Below are positions 31,280 to 41,160 of a stretch of DNA of 64,000 nt, piece by piece. The first letter of the stretch is position 1. Each line of letters opens with the position of its first letter. The notes below the pieces were generated by a model. It did no database searches. It was given only the letters and a program-made list of their open reading frames with translations, and was not told where the DNA came from. This DNA is from Poteriospumella lacustris (taxonomy: Eukaryota > Sar > Chrysophyceae > Chromulinales > Dinobryaceae): NCBI GenBank assembly GCA_008000375.1, contig SMOI01000041.1:68353-132352 (forward strand). Reading direction: 5' to 3'. The translations under genes were made by a program, and so were the position numbers.

Positions 31280-31322
31280 CAGCTGCAGCTGCAGCAGCTG
31301 CAGCAGCTGCAGCAGCAGCAGT
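31280..31322. repeat. CAG/CTG-rich microsatellite
   Basis: Runs of CAG interrupted by CTG (AGCTGCAGCTGCAGCAGCTG...) with several PstI/PvuII-like palindromes. Non-coding here. Confidence 0.85.
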
Positions 31323-32084
31323 ATGTGAGCGTTGTATTGCCCATGTAACGTGATCACTCTCTATTTCGATGGTTGACCATAGGCTCCATGGGTGCGAGAC
31401 TCGGTTGGCCAAATACGAAGCCGTCACGCCGGATACGAATGGTCAAACGACGTCAACTATCAGAGGAGAGGACTTTATGTAGTTATGCTTCGGTGAGAGC
31501 GGCATTGAGCAGGGTTCAAGGTTTTTGAACTCTTGGGGTACCTGCTATCGATGTCCCTCACGATGCCGATGCCCGCACAGGCTGGCGCAGAGGGACGAGG
31601 ATATATATATAATAATCTGACTCGATCCGAATCGTTTTATTCTAACGGCAATAACAATGAGAGATTTAGCGCCGACTGGTTTGCGAAGCATGAACCCGGC
31701 ATGGTCACATTTCGTCCCTCTTCTACATGGCCACGTCACACCATGCGATGTGAGTTAATGCGATGTGGCTAAGTAAAGGAGGTTCAAAATATGACAGCGC
31801 TTAGCCCACGATTCTCTAACCAGTCGGCCAATGGATAGTGCTCAGAGGCAATACCCATTTCGTACGGTGATACGGCTGCCTACCGAGCTCAGAGTCGGAG
31901 AGACGTCTTAATTGTGCCAGCCAGATAGGCATCAGATGGGCAAGCTGCCACAATTCCAGAGTCTCTTGGACGCTCAGCTGGGTGGACAGTGGCGTGCCGC
32001 GAAAGAATGAATCTCTGTTGGTTCGATCCCGTCGCCATATATATTGGATTTGTTGCTGAAACTGAACGTTGCTACCCTTTGGAA

Positions 32085-32285
32085 GTGGGACTGATGGTCG
32101 AGGACTACGCCTTCGCATTTTCCTGTTCGACCACAGAACGTTGTGTGACGATTGAGATGTGAGCAGAGTCACTGACGCTTCCATTTATATACCGTTCAAC
32201 GATCAACGTGCGATGGGTCATATGGTTGACCTTTTCAAGCGCCTTCAACCAGCCGTTGAACACCGTGTTGGAGTGTCATCAGCCA
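32085..32285 (+). pseudogene. D14: heavily eroded DUF285 relic
   Basis: Scattered family text in changing frames: VEDYAFAF for IKDYAFA, then TTERC for ETLR, then VSRVTD, FND and a final FNQPLNTV-like stretch (TTCAACCAGCCGTTGAACAC near 32250). All intervening coding sequence has been eroded. Same orientation as D15 just downstream. Confidence 0.55.
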
Positions 32286-32741
32286 ACAGTCAACAAAACA
32301 GGGGCAGGGACCTTCTTTCTAGTCAAATCTTTGACCGGATTCGATCATATTTTAAGATGCAGTCCGTGTGGCAGCTCTCCCTGCTGGTCTTGTCGTCGTC
32401 GAGGGAGAGGGAGAGAGGAGAGACTCTTGACAGGCACAGTACAATCTATGTTGACAATAGATGACTACTTAACCATAGTGGTAAGTTTGTGCCTTTGTAC
32501 ATTCGATACCATGATCGAATATGGTATCGAACTACCTACTATATATCGATAAGTGGCTTCCAGATGTGTACGCTGCAAAAGCCGATCTTCCCAGCAGCGA
32601 CCCGCGACCACAACAAACGAGCTCTCTTCTCGAAAACAGAACAGAAGTTCCCACCATATGAACCAAACTGTCGACCCACAATCATGGGGAAAAAAGCGCC
32701 CAATCATCACTACAAGTACCTTATAGTTTCCCCCCACCACG

Positions 32742-34132
32742 ATGACGACTTCACGAAAGGATCACTCTGCACATCGACGTCATCCGCTCCCGGTCGTGGT
32801 GGATCTGTGTTTGTATCGGGCAGTCAACGAACACTGTGGAGGTCATGTATTGCCGTTTGGGGTGCTACAAATGATCAAGGACTATGCCTGGGCGTCATTC
32901 GATAATGAGACGCTGCAAGAGGCCGTGAATCGCTGGTGTGCTGATCGAGTGGACGCCGTGCGACGGTACGGCGATATCAACGACTGGGACGTGAGCCGCG
33001 TGACCGACATGGCCTCGCTCTTCAGTGGAACCAAGTTTAACCATCATATCGATCGTTGGGATGTCCGCAACGTCCGCTCAATGGATAACATGTTTGCGTA
33101 TTCGGCGTTCAACCAGCCACTGGACTCGTGGGAGGTTGGGCAGGTCACGACGATGTCGACCATGTTTGAAGGCGCGTCATCTTTTAACCAACCGTTATCC
33201 TCGTGGGATGTATCTCAGGTCACCGATATGACGGGTATGTTCTATCGCGCGTCGTCGTTCAATCAACCGTTGTCCACGTGGAATGTCAGTCAGGTCACCT
33301 TTACGATTCAGATGTTTGAACGAGCCACGTCGTTCAACCAATCGATCGGGAACTGGGATGTCAGCCAGGTCACCGTAATGATCAGTATGTTTGATCGAGC
33401 CACCGCATTCAATCAACCGTTGGAGAACTGGGATGTGAGTCATGTGGTGGATATGAATCACATGTTCGCGCGTGCATCGTCGTTTAATCAACGCCTCGAC
33501 TCATGGAACGTGAGTCACGTCATGGACATGAGTTTCATGTTTTACCAAGCCACCGCTTTCAATCAATCCTATCGACGTGGGAAGTGGGCCAGGTGACGAA
33601 TATGAGTCATTTCTTTGGTGGGGCGACGTTGTTCAACCAGCCGTTAGCCACGTGGAACGTGAGTCAGGTCACCAATATGAGATACATGTTCAGTGACGCG
33701 GTATCGTTCAACCAGCCGCTGTCCACGTGGGATGTGCGTCACGTGAAAAGCTTACGAGGTATGTTTGCGGAGGCTCGGGCTTTTAACCAGCCGTTGTCCA
33801 CGTGGGATGTGCGTCACGTCGTGGATATGGGTGGCACGTTCAATGGCGCGGCACGGTTTAATCAACCGTTAGCCACGTGGGATGTGCGTCGCGTGACGGA
33901 TCTCAGTCACATGTTCAGTCACGCCGCGGCGTTTAACCAGCCTCTGTCGAGGTGGGACGTGCGTTCGGTCGTGAATATGAGTCACCTGTTTTACTTAGCG
34001 ACGGCGTTTAACCAGCCGTTGGACACGTGGGCGGTGCATCCCGACGTGACGATGCAGCACATGTTGGAAGGGGCGAGGGCGTTTCGACAGGCCAGGCCAG
34101 CGGGGGTTGGTGGACAACCGATGAACTCGTAA
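32742..34132 (+). pseudogene. D15: long DUF285 gene with a single 1-base frameshift
   Basis: ATG 32742 opens MTTSRKDHSAHRRHPLPVV, then the cap (VDLCLYRAVNEHCGGHVLPFG, DNETLQEAVNRWCADR). Repeats run without a break to FNQS near 33566. There one base is missing (CAATCCTATCGACG, where paralogs have an extra base), shifting the frame; the second frame (from about 33570) resumes with LSTWEVGQVTNM and runs seven more repeats to 34132. With about 15 units it would have been among the longest family members. Everything else is intact, so either a very recent mutation or a sequencing error. Unlike neighbours in the right array it lies on +. Confidence 0.8.
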
Positions 34133-34443
34133 CGTAACGTGGTGTAGGACTGGCGTATGCGAAAGCGACGTGACAAAGCAGCGCAAGGGGCGATCCAGGC
34201 CCCTCGTTGTTCTGCGTTTGTTTTGCTGGCGTTTGTACTAAAATGTTCACAAGAATTTACATAAGCGGTAGCCTCTGTCGTCAACCGCAGTCAGAGACTG
34301 TGAGGTGGGGGGTCTTTGCATTCATTTAAAGATACTTTACATACAACAAGTATGGAAGCAGTTCTCGAAAACCACAGTGCTTGGCAGTCCAGGGGTGTAC
34401 TTGTGCTGGAGATACCGCGATGCGCTTTATCCTTCTTCGTCGG
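34133..34443. other. Convergent spacer after D15
   Basis: No gene, relic or repeat recognised. Confidence 0.5.
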
Positions 34444-35043
34444 TTATTGGTTCTCCCCATTCATGATAAATGAGAGAAACCAACGATCCTCCTGACCGAT
34501 ATAGGTGACAACCTCCATTTCGACATTGTTGTCCGTCAGGTGCTGTTTCAACTGAGTCGTAAAGTGCTGGGGAGACTCCGTTTGGAACTCAGCGGTTTGG
34601 AAGCCAGCTGCCGGCCCAACACAGCATAGTTCATTCAACCCATCTTGCTGCCAGCCTTCGGGGACCCCATGCTTGTTCTTGGGCATGGCGGTGGAGTCAC
34701 TGATGATTTCATACCTCTTTTGGTACTTGCGTTCGACCGCTTCTTGGATGGAGTTTACTGGCTCGCCGTTGGCAAACAGTTGAAGATTGTACAGAAACTT
34801 GGGCTCTTGTCTTCCAAGAATTCCAAAGAAGAGGGCGGCTTTTGGATATATAGGGGGCTTCTCAACGTGGCTTTCTCCACGAACAGGTTCGTCTCCTTCT
34901 AAGGGCACAGCAGGAGGCATGAGACGAACCTCGGCACGAGACAGTGGTACTCGCAATTTCACCACACCAAATGGGAAGTTAGCGCGGGATGTGGTTTCCA
35001 ACATGAGAGTAACAAATAAGCAAGCAAGTACGAAAGTAATCAA
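34444..35043 (-). CDS. Putative secreted protein of unknown function
   Basis: An uninterrupted 199-residue frame from ATG 35043. Residues 1-21 (MITFVLACLFVTLMLETTSR) have the hydrophobic core of a signal peptide. The mature part is mixed, soluble-looking, with KPPIYPKAALFFGILGRQEP and KFLYNLQLFANGEPVNSIQEA in the middle, a single CC pair (NELCCVGPAA) and a charged end (YIGQEDRWFLSFIMNGENQ). It has no similarity I recognise, no repeats, and no relation to the three families around it. It sits in the convergence zone between the + and - arrays and is the only single-copy candidate gene here. Coding status rests on length and composition. Confidence 0.5.
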   Translation of the reverse strand: MITFVLACLFVTLMLETTSRANFPFGVVKLRVPLSRAEVRLMPPAVPLEGDEPVRGESHVEKPPIYPKAALFFGILGRQEPKFLYNLQLFANGEPVNSIQEAVERKYQKRYEIISDSTAMPKNKHGVPEGWQQDGLNELCCVGPAAGFQTAEFQTESPQHFTTQLKQHLTDNNVEMEVVTYIGQEDRWFLSFIMNGENQ

Positions 35044-35965
35044 AGGCTTCCCTTGGTTTTGTTTTTAGGCTTCTTTATGAAAAGGAATAGCACTGCACCC
35101 TTTCGTCTGCTGCTGGTCGCGAGAGAAGAAGAGAGAATGGCCGCCGTTTCATTCGTCGCTTGTTGTTGTGACCATCGCCTGTTCAACCTTTTTCAAGACA
35201 AAATCGATTTCTCAAAAACTGGAACAGGTCGTTACGTCGACTCGTTGGGTTGTTTCAGAAATATGTCGATCCTTTCGTTGTTGGGTTCGTCAAATGATAT
35301 ACTCTATTACCGATATAGTACTACCTCTAACATAAACGTGAGTGATTGGTTGATTGGAGGTCTGGGTAAAAGGAGGAAATAGTAGTCACTGCGGACATGT
35401 TGTTCGCTGGCTCGCGAGCGATTCCGTTGGCCGAAGATTCCCGAGGACCTTTTCAACAGCAACCACTTCGTTTGCGCAGAACGCCACTGATGAGTAGAAC
35501 CGCGACAATGATGCAATTAATATCTTTAGTTAGTGGTGGTGAGTGGTTACACATGCGTCATTCAGGCAGTGGTGAGAGGGAGAGAGAGAGAGGCCTCACT
35601 GACCTTCCAGCCTCTCAGGGTCCTAAGTCGGTTGGCTAAACGTCCTTGTCGATACCCAGTGCGTACTGAGGCCGTCCCTGCACTTTGTTTCTTTATCGAA
35701 GGTCAACACCTCATCGCATTACGCTTTCCCAACCGTTGTCTGTTATACTGTGCTTACGCTATGGTGTTGCTGCTATAAAACCAACCTTCGCTCATCATTC
35801 ACTGCGCCCAACGGCTGGCTGCAGTCCACCGTGTAACTGTTGGTTTTATAATAAACCACACAGCCGATCAGAGTCGATACATGGAATCGCGGATGCATTG
35901 ACGACCTGTCCCACGTCACAAACCTGGTCTGGTTGGATATATCGACCGAACTAGACACACACGTT
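35044..35965. other. Spacer upstream of the secreted-protein gene
   Basis: Contains a GAGA-rich tract (35576-35593). Several short frames on both strands, none supported. Likely 5' region of the - strand gene and 3' region of D16. Confidence 0.5.
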
Positions 35966-37117
35966 TTAGTAGTGCTGGTCGATGGAAACGGCATCGTCGT
36001 TGAACATACAAGTCACGTTGGCGTCGGGACGCACCGCCCACGTGTCCAACGACTGCTGAGCGAACGAATCGGCACCGTAAAACATATAGCTCATGTCGTC
36101 AACCTGACCGACGTCCCACGCATCCAACGGTTGATTGAAACGCCGGGCGCCACTGAACATGCGGGTCATGTCGCGCACCTGACGAACGTCCCAGGCGCCG
36201 AGCGGCTGGTTGAAGCTCATCGCGCCACAGAACATCCATGCCATGGACGCGACCTGACCAACCGTCCACGCGGACAACGGCTGGTTGAAGACCAATGCTC
36301 CGCGAAACATGCTGCTCATGTTGGTGACGTTGCTGACGTCCCAGGCGCCCAGCGGCTGGTTAAACGACGACGCGCCACTGAACATGTAGCTCACCTCCGT
36401 GACAGTAGACACGTCCCACGCCTCCAGCGGCTGGTTGAAGGACAACGCTGAGCTGAACATGCCACTCACGGACGTCACCTGACGCATATCCCACGTAGAC
36501 AACGGCTGATTGAAGAAGGCGGCGCCGCAGAACATACAGGCCATCGTCACGACGCGGCCAACGTTCCACGTGGCCAACGGCTGGTTGAACGACAGTGCCC
36601 CGTTGAACAGACACGTCATATCCGTGACCTGGCTCACATCCCACGTAGACAATGGCTGGTTAAACAACTCGGCGTCGCTGAACGTGTCGCTCATATCAGT
36701 GACACTGCTCACGTCCCAGGCCGCCAGCGGCTGGTTGAACACCGCCGCATTATAAAACAGACGACTCATGTCTGTGACGCGGGACACGTCCCAGCGGTCG
36801 ATAGCATCGTTGAAGGCTGTGTCACTGAAGAGACCATGCAGGTTTGTCACTCTGCTCACGTCCCAGTCGTTGATCTCTCCGTACCGCTGCAGAGCGATCT
36901 CTCGGTCGCTGCACCAAAGTCGAACGGCCTCTCGAAGCGTCTCGTTATCAAAGGACGCCCAGGCATAGTCCTGGATGATCCGGCGTACTCCAAATGGCAG
37001 GACTCGACCACCACAGCGCTCCATCACCACGCGGTACAGACACAAGTCCACCGTCATCGGACGACTGATATGATGCACATGCTTTGGCAGCATTTTTGGA
37101 GGAATGGTGGTGCTCAT
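35966..37117 (-). CDS. D16: DUF285 repeat protein, first gene of the right array
   Basis: 383 residues from ATG 37117 (MSTTIPPKMLPKHVHHISR); the frame remains open beyond the start to 37270 without another ATG. The cap is MTVDLCLYRVVMERCGGRVLP then RRIIQDYAWASFDNETLREA. It has twelve repeats with frequent Ala before the Trp (FNQPLGAWDVSNVTNM, FNQPLEAWDV). The final unit is changed to SFAQQSLDTWAVRPDANVTC and the usual GATAFQQ cap is missing, the protein ending shortly after. The long row of near-identical units suggests recent repeat expansion. It lies just inside the telomere-type tract at 37278. Confidence 0.85.
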   Translation of the reverse strand: MSTTIPPKMLPKHVHHISRPMTVDLCLYRVVMERCGGRVLPFGVRRIIQDYAWASFDNETLREAVRLWCSDREIALQRYGEINDWDVSRVTNLHGLFSDTAFNDAIDRWDVSRVTDMSRLFYNAAVFNQPLAAWDVSSVTDMSDTFSDAELFNQPLSTWDVSQVTDMTCLFNGALSFNQPLATWNVGRVVTMACMFCGAAFFNQPLSTWDMRQVTSVSGMFSSALSFNQPLEAWDVSTVTEVSYMFSGASSFNQPLGAWDVSNVTNMSSMFRGALVFNQPLSAWTVGQVASMAWMFCGAMSFNQPLGAWDVRQVRDMTRMFSGARRFNQPLDAWDVGQVDDMSYMFYGADSFAQQSLDTWAVRPDANVTCMFNDDAVSIDQHY

Positions 37118-37771
37118 ATTGTGCTTCTTCAATAAATCGTTTGTGACAGGGGCTCCACAAACAAGATTTTTCGATGCACTATTACTATATAAAATAAGAA
37201 GACGGAAGACTCGGTGCTGGGAAAAAGTTGACCGCGGCGGCGGCGAGCTTCCCAACCCAAACCCAACCACCCAAAAGCTAACCCTAACCCTAACCCTAAC
37301 CCTAACCCAAATCCCTACTTGCCGTGAGTGTCTAAACCTAGGCTGTGGCCGCCGTCCGCCGTCCGCCGCACTGCCCTACGTAAAGTTGTTATCAACTAAC
37401 CGTGATCCTAACATCAATTTGTGGAAATCACGTATAACCAGGTTATACGTTATGTCATTTCCTGAATACCAACGAATCATCACCTGCGACTCGATGATCT
37501 GGTGAACCAGATACTCGTGCAAAGTGTTGTTGTTAGGTCTTCTACTGCCGGTTAGTCGAGTCAATCGCTTACCCACATCACTTATATAAGGTCCACACGC
37601 CACCCACCGACACATTAGCACGGGACTGTCTCTTTATCGCTCTGATATCTCGTATGTTGGGGGCTTTACAGAATATTCTATATCTATAGCTCTGCAGATG
37701 GGGCGTGGTAGAGGTTTCGCACAGTATAAATCATTATCAGTGTCATGACGCTCTACAGCCCCGTTGCGCTG
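37118..37771. other. Spacer D16 / D17 with palindromes
   Basis: Leader of D16, the (CCCTAA)n tract, a 21-bp near-perfect palindrome at 37430-37450 (10-bp arms around a single A) and a 7-bp stem hairpin (ATCTGGT-GA-ACCAGAT) near 37496-37511. No gene seen. Confidence 0.55.
37278..37308 (+). repeat. Interstitial telomere-type tract (CCCTAA)n
   Basis: Five units of CTAACC without mismatch, set in degenerate ACCCAA-type flanks (37250-37315). CCCTAA/TTAGGG is the telomere repeat of many eukaryotes, including stramenopiles and animals. It could mark an old chromosome end, a telomerase-healed break, or a telo-box-like promoter element 160 bp upstream of D16. Confidence 0.85.
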
Positions 37772-38719
37772 CTAACATCTTTGTAACGGCACTGGCAACG
37801 GCTGTTGAAATGACGTCGCTCCATCAAACATCCCCTGTCTAAACCGAACATGACTCACATCCCACGTGTCCAACGGCTGGTTAAACGACGAGGCTCCATC
37901 AAACATGCAACCCATATTGGTGACCTGCCCAATGTCCCATGTGGCTAACGGTTGATTAAACGATACGGCCTCACAAAACATGTAACCCATATGGGTCGCC
38001 TGACTGACATCCCATGTGGTCAGTGGCTGGTTGAACGACTCGGCCCCTTCGAACATGCTTCTCATATTTGTTACGCGGCTGACGTCCCATGTCGACAAGG
38101 ACTGATTGAACAACGGGGCGTGGGAGAATATGTCAGATAAATCCGTGACCTGGCTCACATCCCACGTGCCCAGTGGCTGGTTAAACACCACCGCATGAGA
38201 GAACATACCCTCCATATTGGTGACATGGCTGACGTCCCACGTGGACAGCGACTGGTCAAACGACAAAGCGCCATGAAACATGTTTTTCATCGTCGTCACA
38301 TGGCCAACGTCCCACGTGTCCAACGGCTGGTTGAAGACAGACACATGGTAGAACATACTGTCCATCGTTGTGACATTTCGCACGTCCCAACGGTCGATGC
38401 GATCATTGAAGGTGGTATATGGAAAGAGAGAATCCATATCGGTGACTTGGCTCACGTCCCAGTCGTTGATGTCCCCGTACTTCCGAAGAGCAACTGCTCG
38501 ATCTTCGCACCACAGGTCCAACGCCTCTCGTAGCGTATCGTTGTTGAAAATATGAAAGGCATAGTCCTTGATCATCTGCCGCACGCCAAACGGCAAGATG
38601 CGGTCTCGACAAGTTTCCGCAACCGCACGATACAGACACAAGTCCAATACCCTGGCGATTGGAGGTTGAGAACAACCTGTCTCATCGGTTCGTTCTGTGG
38701 GGTTTCTTTCGATGGACAT
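37772..38719 (-). CDS. D17: DUF285 leucine-rich-repeat protein
   Basis: 315 residues from ATG 38719 (MSIERNPTERTDETGCSQPP), the right-array N-terminus shared with D18 and, as MSIQRN, with D22 and D24-D27. The cap is LDLCLYRAVAETCRDRILPFG, then NNDTLREALDLWCEDRA (an Asn replaces the first Asp of the usual DNDTLR). Nine repeats follow, including FDQSLSTWDV. The end is GATSFQQPLPVPLQRC, the Pro-rich cap typical of the right array and different from the AFQQSMPV cap of the left one. Upstream of the ATG the sequence resembles that of D18, so leaders were copied with the genes. Confidence 0.85.
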   Translation of the reverse strand: MSIERNPTERTDETGCSQPPIARVLDLCLYRAVAETCRDRILPFGVRQMIKDYAFHIFNNDTLREALDLWCEDRAVALRKYGDINDWDVSQVTDMDSLFPYTTFNDRIDRWDVRNVTTMDSMFYHVSVFNQPLDTWDVGHVTTMKNMFHGALSFDQSLSTWDVSHVTNMEGMFSHAVVFNQPLGTWDVSQVTDLSDIFSHAPLFNQSLSTWDVSRVTNMRSMFEGAESFNQPLTTWDVSQATHMGYMFCEAVSFNQPLATWDIGQVTNMGCMFDGASSFNQPLDTWDVSHVRFRQGMFDGATSFQQPLPVPLQRC

Positions 38720-39425
38720 AGTTATCAATGCACACAGTTTGTCTCGGGAAACGGTTCTCGAATGATTACTCCCAGAACAGTTCTTTACTTGATTGGTTTG
38801 CTGCAATGAACAGCTATGTGGTATGGGGTTTGGGGTTCTTGTTTTTTTATTGAACTTGTTGTTGGCCTCTTCTTCTTCTTGCTCACTGTCAGAAGCGAGT
38901 GCAAGTACAGATGGTACAGTAGTTACGTCGGCATATAGTGCATATCGTGGCATCACAAATGTACGACTTCTATCTCAGCACGGTGGCAGGCGCTACCTAA
39001 CGTTTGGTACTCATCTACTATACCCTCCCTTGCAATTTCCAAGTACCGTTGGTTTATTAAGCAATGTACAGAGTATAGTTGATAGACACGCTCACTACGG
39101 GGGGGACGGAAGCTCGTCGATCGCACGAGAAGTGCGCAAAGTGACAGGGCCGCAAAGTGGCCGCAAAAGTGAAGTATCTGACGCATAAACACTTAATGTA
39201 ATGTACGGTTCGCACACAGGACGTGGCACAGACACGGGGTGGTGGTGGTGGTCAGCGATGGAAGGCTGTGCGTGAACAGTTGTGTCAACGGCTGTCAGGC
39301 ACTGACGCCGGCATCGTGGCCGGTACTGCGGTACACTCATGGGACACCACACACCACAGAACATACCGCACATGAAATAAGGTCGTGACCCGTCTCACGC
39401 GTGACTCGCATCCAGCAAGGTCGCA
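38720..39425. other. Spacer D17 / D18
   Basis: Leader of D17 and 3' flank of D18; short frames on both strands (for example 38793-39188) have no support. No repeat of note. Confidence 0.5.
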
Positions 39426-40328
39426 TCAGCATCCGTCATTACGCACGCACTGTTGCGTTTCCACCATCGCTCTACTACGCACCAACCGTTTATACAACTT
39501 CGCCCCACTAAACATACCTTCCCTATTCCGAACACGACTCAAATCCCACGTGTCCAGTGGCTGGTTGAACGATACGGCCCCATCAAACATGTAACTCATA
39601 TTAGTGGCCTGTCTAATGTCCCATGTGGCTAACGGTTGGTTAAACGACTTCGCCCTATCAAACATACCACACATTCGCCGAACATTACTGACATCCCACG
39701 TTGACAACGGCTGATTGAACCACGTGGCACGGGAAAACATCCAAGATAGATCAGTGACCTGGCTCACCTCCCACGTGTCCAGTGGCTGGTTAAACACCAC
39801 TGCATGAGAGAACATAAACTCCATATTGGTGACACGGCTAACGTCCCAGGAGGCTAACGACTGGTCAAACGACAAAGCACCATGAAACATGTTTTTCATC
39901 GCCGTCACGTGACTGACGTCCCACGTGTCCAGTGGCTGGTTGAAAACCTTCGCGAAGTCAAACATTTCCTCCATCGTGGTGACGTTCCGTACGTCCCAAC
40001 GGTCGATGCGATCATTGAACGAGGTATTGCGAAAGAGGGAAGCCATATCGGTCACTTGGCTCACGTCCCAATCGTTGATGTCCCCGTACAGCTGAAGAGC
40101 AGCTGCACGATCTCGGCACCATAACTTCACTGCCTTTCGTATCGTATCGTTGTCGAACTTCTCAAAGGCGTAGTCTTTGATCATCTGTCGCACACCAAAC
40201 GGCAATATGCGACCTCGACAATGTTCGGCCACCGCGCGATACAGACATAAGTCCAATTCCACGGCGATTGGAGGTGCAGTACGACCGGCTGTCTCGGTTC
40301 GTTCTGTGGGGTTCCTTTCGATGGACAT
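39426..40328 (-). CDS. D18: DUF285 leucine-rich-repeat protein
   Basis: 300 residues from ATG 40328 (MSIERNPTERTETAGRTAPP). The cap is VELDLCLYRAVAEHCRGRIL, then DNDTIRKAVKLWCRDRAAAL. It has eight repeats, one less than D17, to which it aligns along its whole length (FDQSLASWDVSRVTNMEFMF against FDQSLSTWDVSHVTNMEGMF). The C-terminus diverges after GMFSGAKLYKRLVRS and lacks the QQP cap, so the end may have been altered by a small frameshift. Probably functional by length. Confidence 0.8.
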   Translation of the reverse strand: MSIERNPTERTETAGRTAPPIAVELDLCLYRAVAEHCRGRILPFGVRQMIKDYAFEKFDNDTIRKAVKLWCRDRAAALQLYGDINDWDVSQVTDMASLFRNTSFNDRIDRWDVRNVTTMEEMFDFAKVFNQPLDTWDVSHVTAMKNMFHGALSFDQSLASWDVSRVTNMEFMFSHAVVFNQPLDTWEVSQVTDLSWMFSRATWFNQPLSTWDVSNVRRMCGMFDRAKSFNQPLATWDIRQATNMSYMFDGAVSFNQPLDTWDLSRVRNREGMFSGAKLYKRLVRSRAMVETQQCVRNDGC

Positions 40329-41160
40329 AGTTATCTCTACACACAGTCTGTCTCGTGAAACAGATCTCCAATGATTTCTCCCAGAATATGTTTTTGCTTG
40401 ACTTGATTGGTTTATGATTAACAATGAACAGCTACGGGGTTCATTGATTGATTCTTCGATGATTGAACTTGTTGACCTTTCACAATCTCTGCCAGTGGCA
40501 GTGGTGGTCACAGTGGGTCAAAAACGAGTGCGTGTACAGGTGGCTCACTAGTTAAGTCCGTCTGTAGTGTGATAGCTTGACATCACCGATGTACAACGTC
40601 CATCAGCACCGTAGCACCGTAGCACCGTAGCACCGTAGCACCGTAGCACCGTAGCACCGTAGCACCGTAGCACCGTAGCAGAGGTGTTCTCTCAGGTGGC
40701 GGGTGGGACGTGAGCAGCAGAGTCACTGATATAAGTCTTGTCTCTTCCGCCGTACATACCACCTTCAACGCATTGCATCGACCGTTGAGACGGACGTGTC
40801 TATCGTTTGGTACTCCTCTACTACTGTACACCTCGCATTTATACCAACTACCGGTGTGTTAATGAAGCAATGTACAGACTATCGTTGATAGACACGCTCA
40901 CTAGGGGTTGGTGTAATGATTGGATCCCCATCAAAACATACCCGCCAGAGTCGATAATTGACTGACGATCCACATGGACAAGGGCTAATTGAATATGGAC
41001 GGGGCGCGGGAGAAGATACCCGCAACCTGGCTTACATTCCACACAGTCAACATCCCCATCCATAGTAGTGAACACGCTCAACCTCACCCACATCCTAAGG
41101 CGGGCACCCAAGGACTGGTTAACGGCAGCTGCCCCCAGCAACGGCTCGGAGGGCGTTGAG
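40329..41160. other. Spacer D18 / D19
   Basis: D18 leader, the 8-bp tandem repeat at 40606-40681, and 3' flank of D19. A frame at 40848-41234 overlaps the end of D19 and is not supported. Confidence 0.5.
40606..40681. repeat. 8-bp tandem repeat (GCACCGTA)n
   Basis: About 9.5 perfect copies of GCACCGTA. The unit resembles GTAGCACC/GTACAACGTCC text found singly in the same position of other right-array flanks (for example 55165-55185), from which it may have expanded. Confidence 0.9.

Larger units (their letters stand above)
31046..32741. other. Long non-coding stretch between DUSP-E and D15
   Basis: No intact gene. It contains a CAG-rich tract (31280-31322) and relic D14. Short frames show no family similarity. 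Confidence 0.55.

Noticed and set aside
31800-31860. tRNA-like D-arm text (CTGGTTAGAG on the - strand)
   Set aside because: No acceptor stem, anticodon arm or T-arm in the right order; the nearby GGTTCAAAA is in the opposite orientation.
31990-32040. GGTTCGATCCC, resembling a tRNA T-loop
   Set aside because: The flanking bases do not form the 5-bp T stem and no cloverleaf can be drawn upstream.
40583-40831. Frame with RCYGATVL repeats
   Set aside because: Translation of the 8-bp microsatellite.
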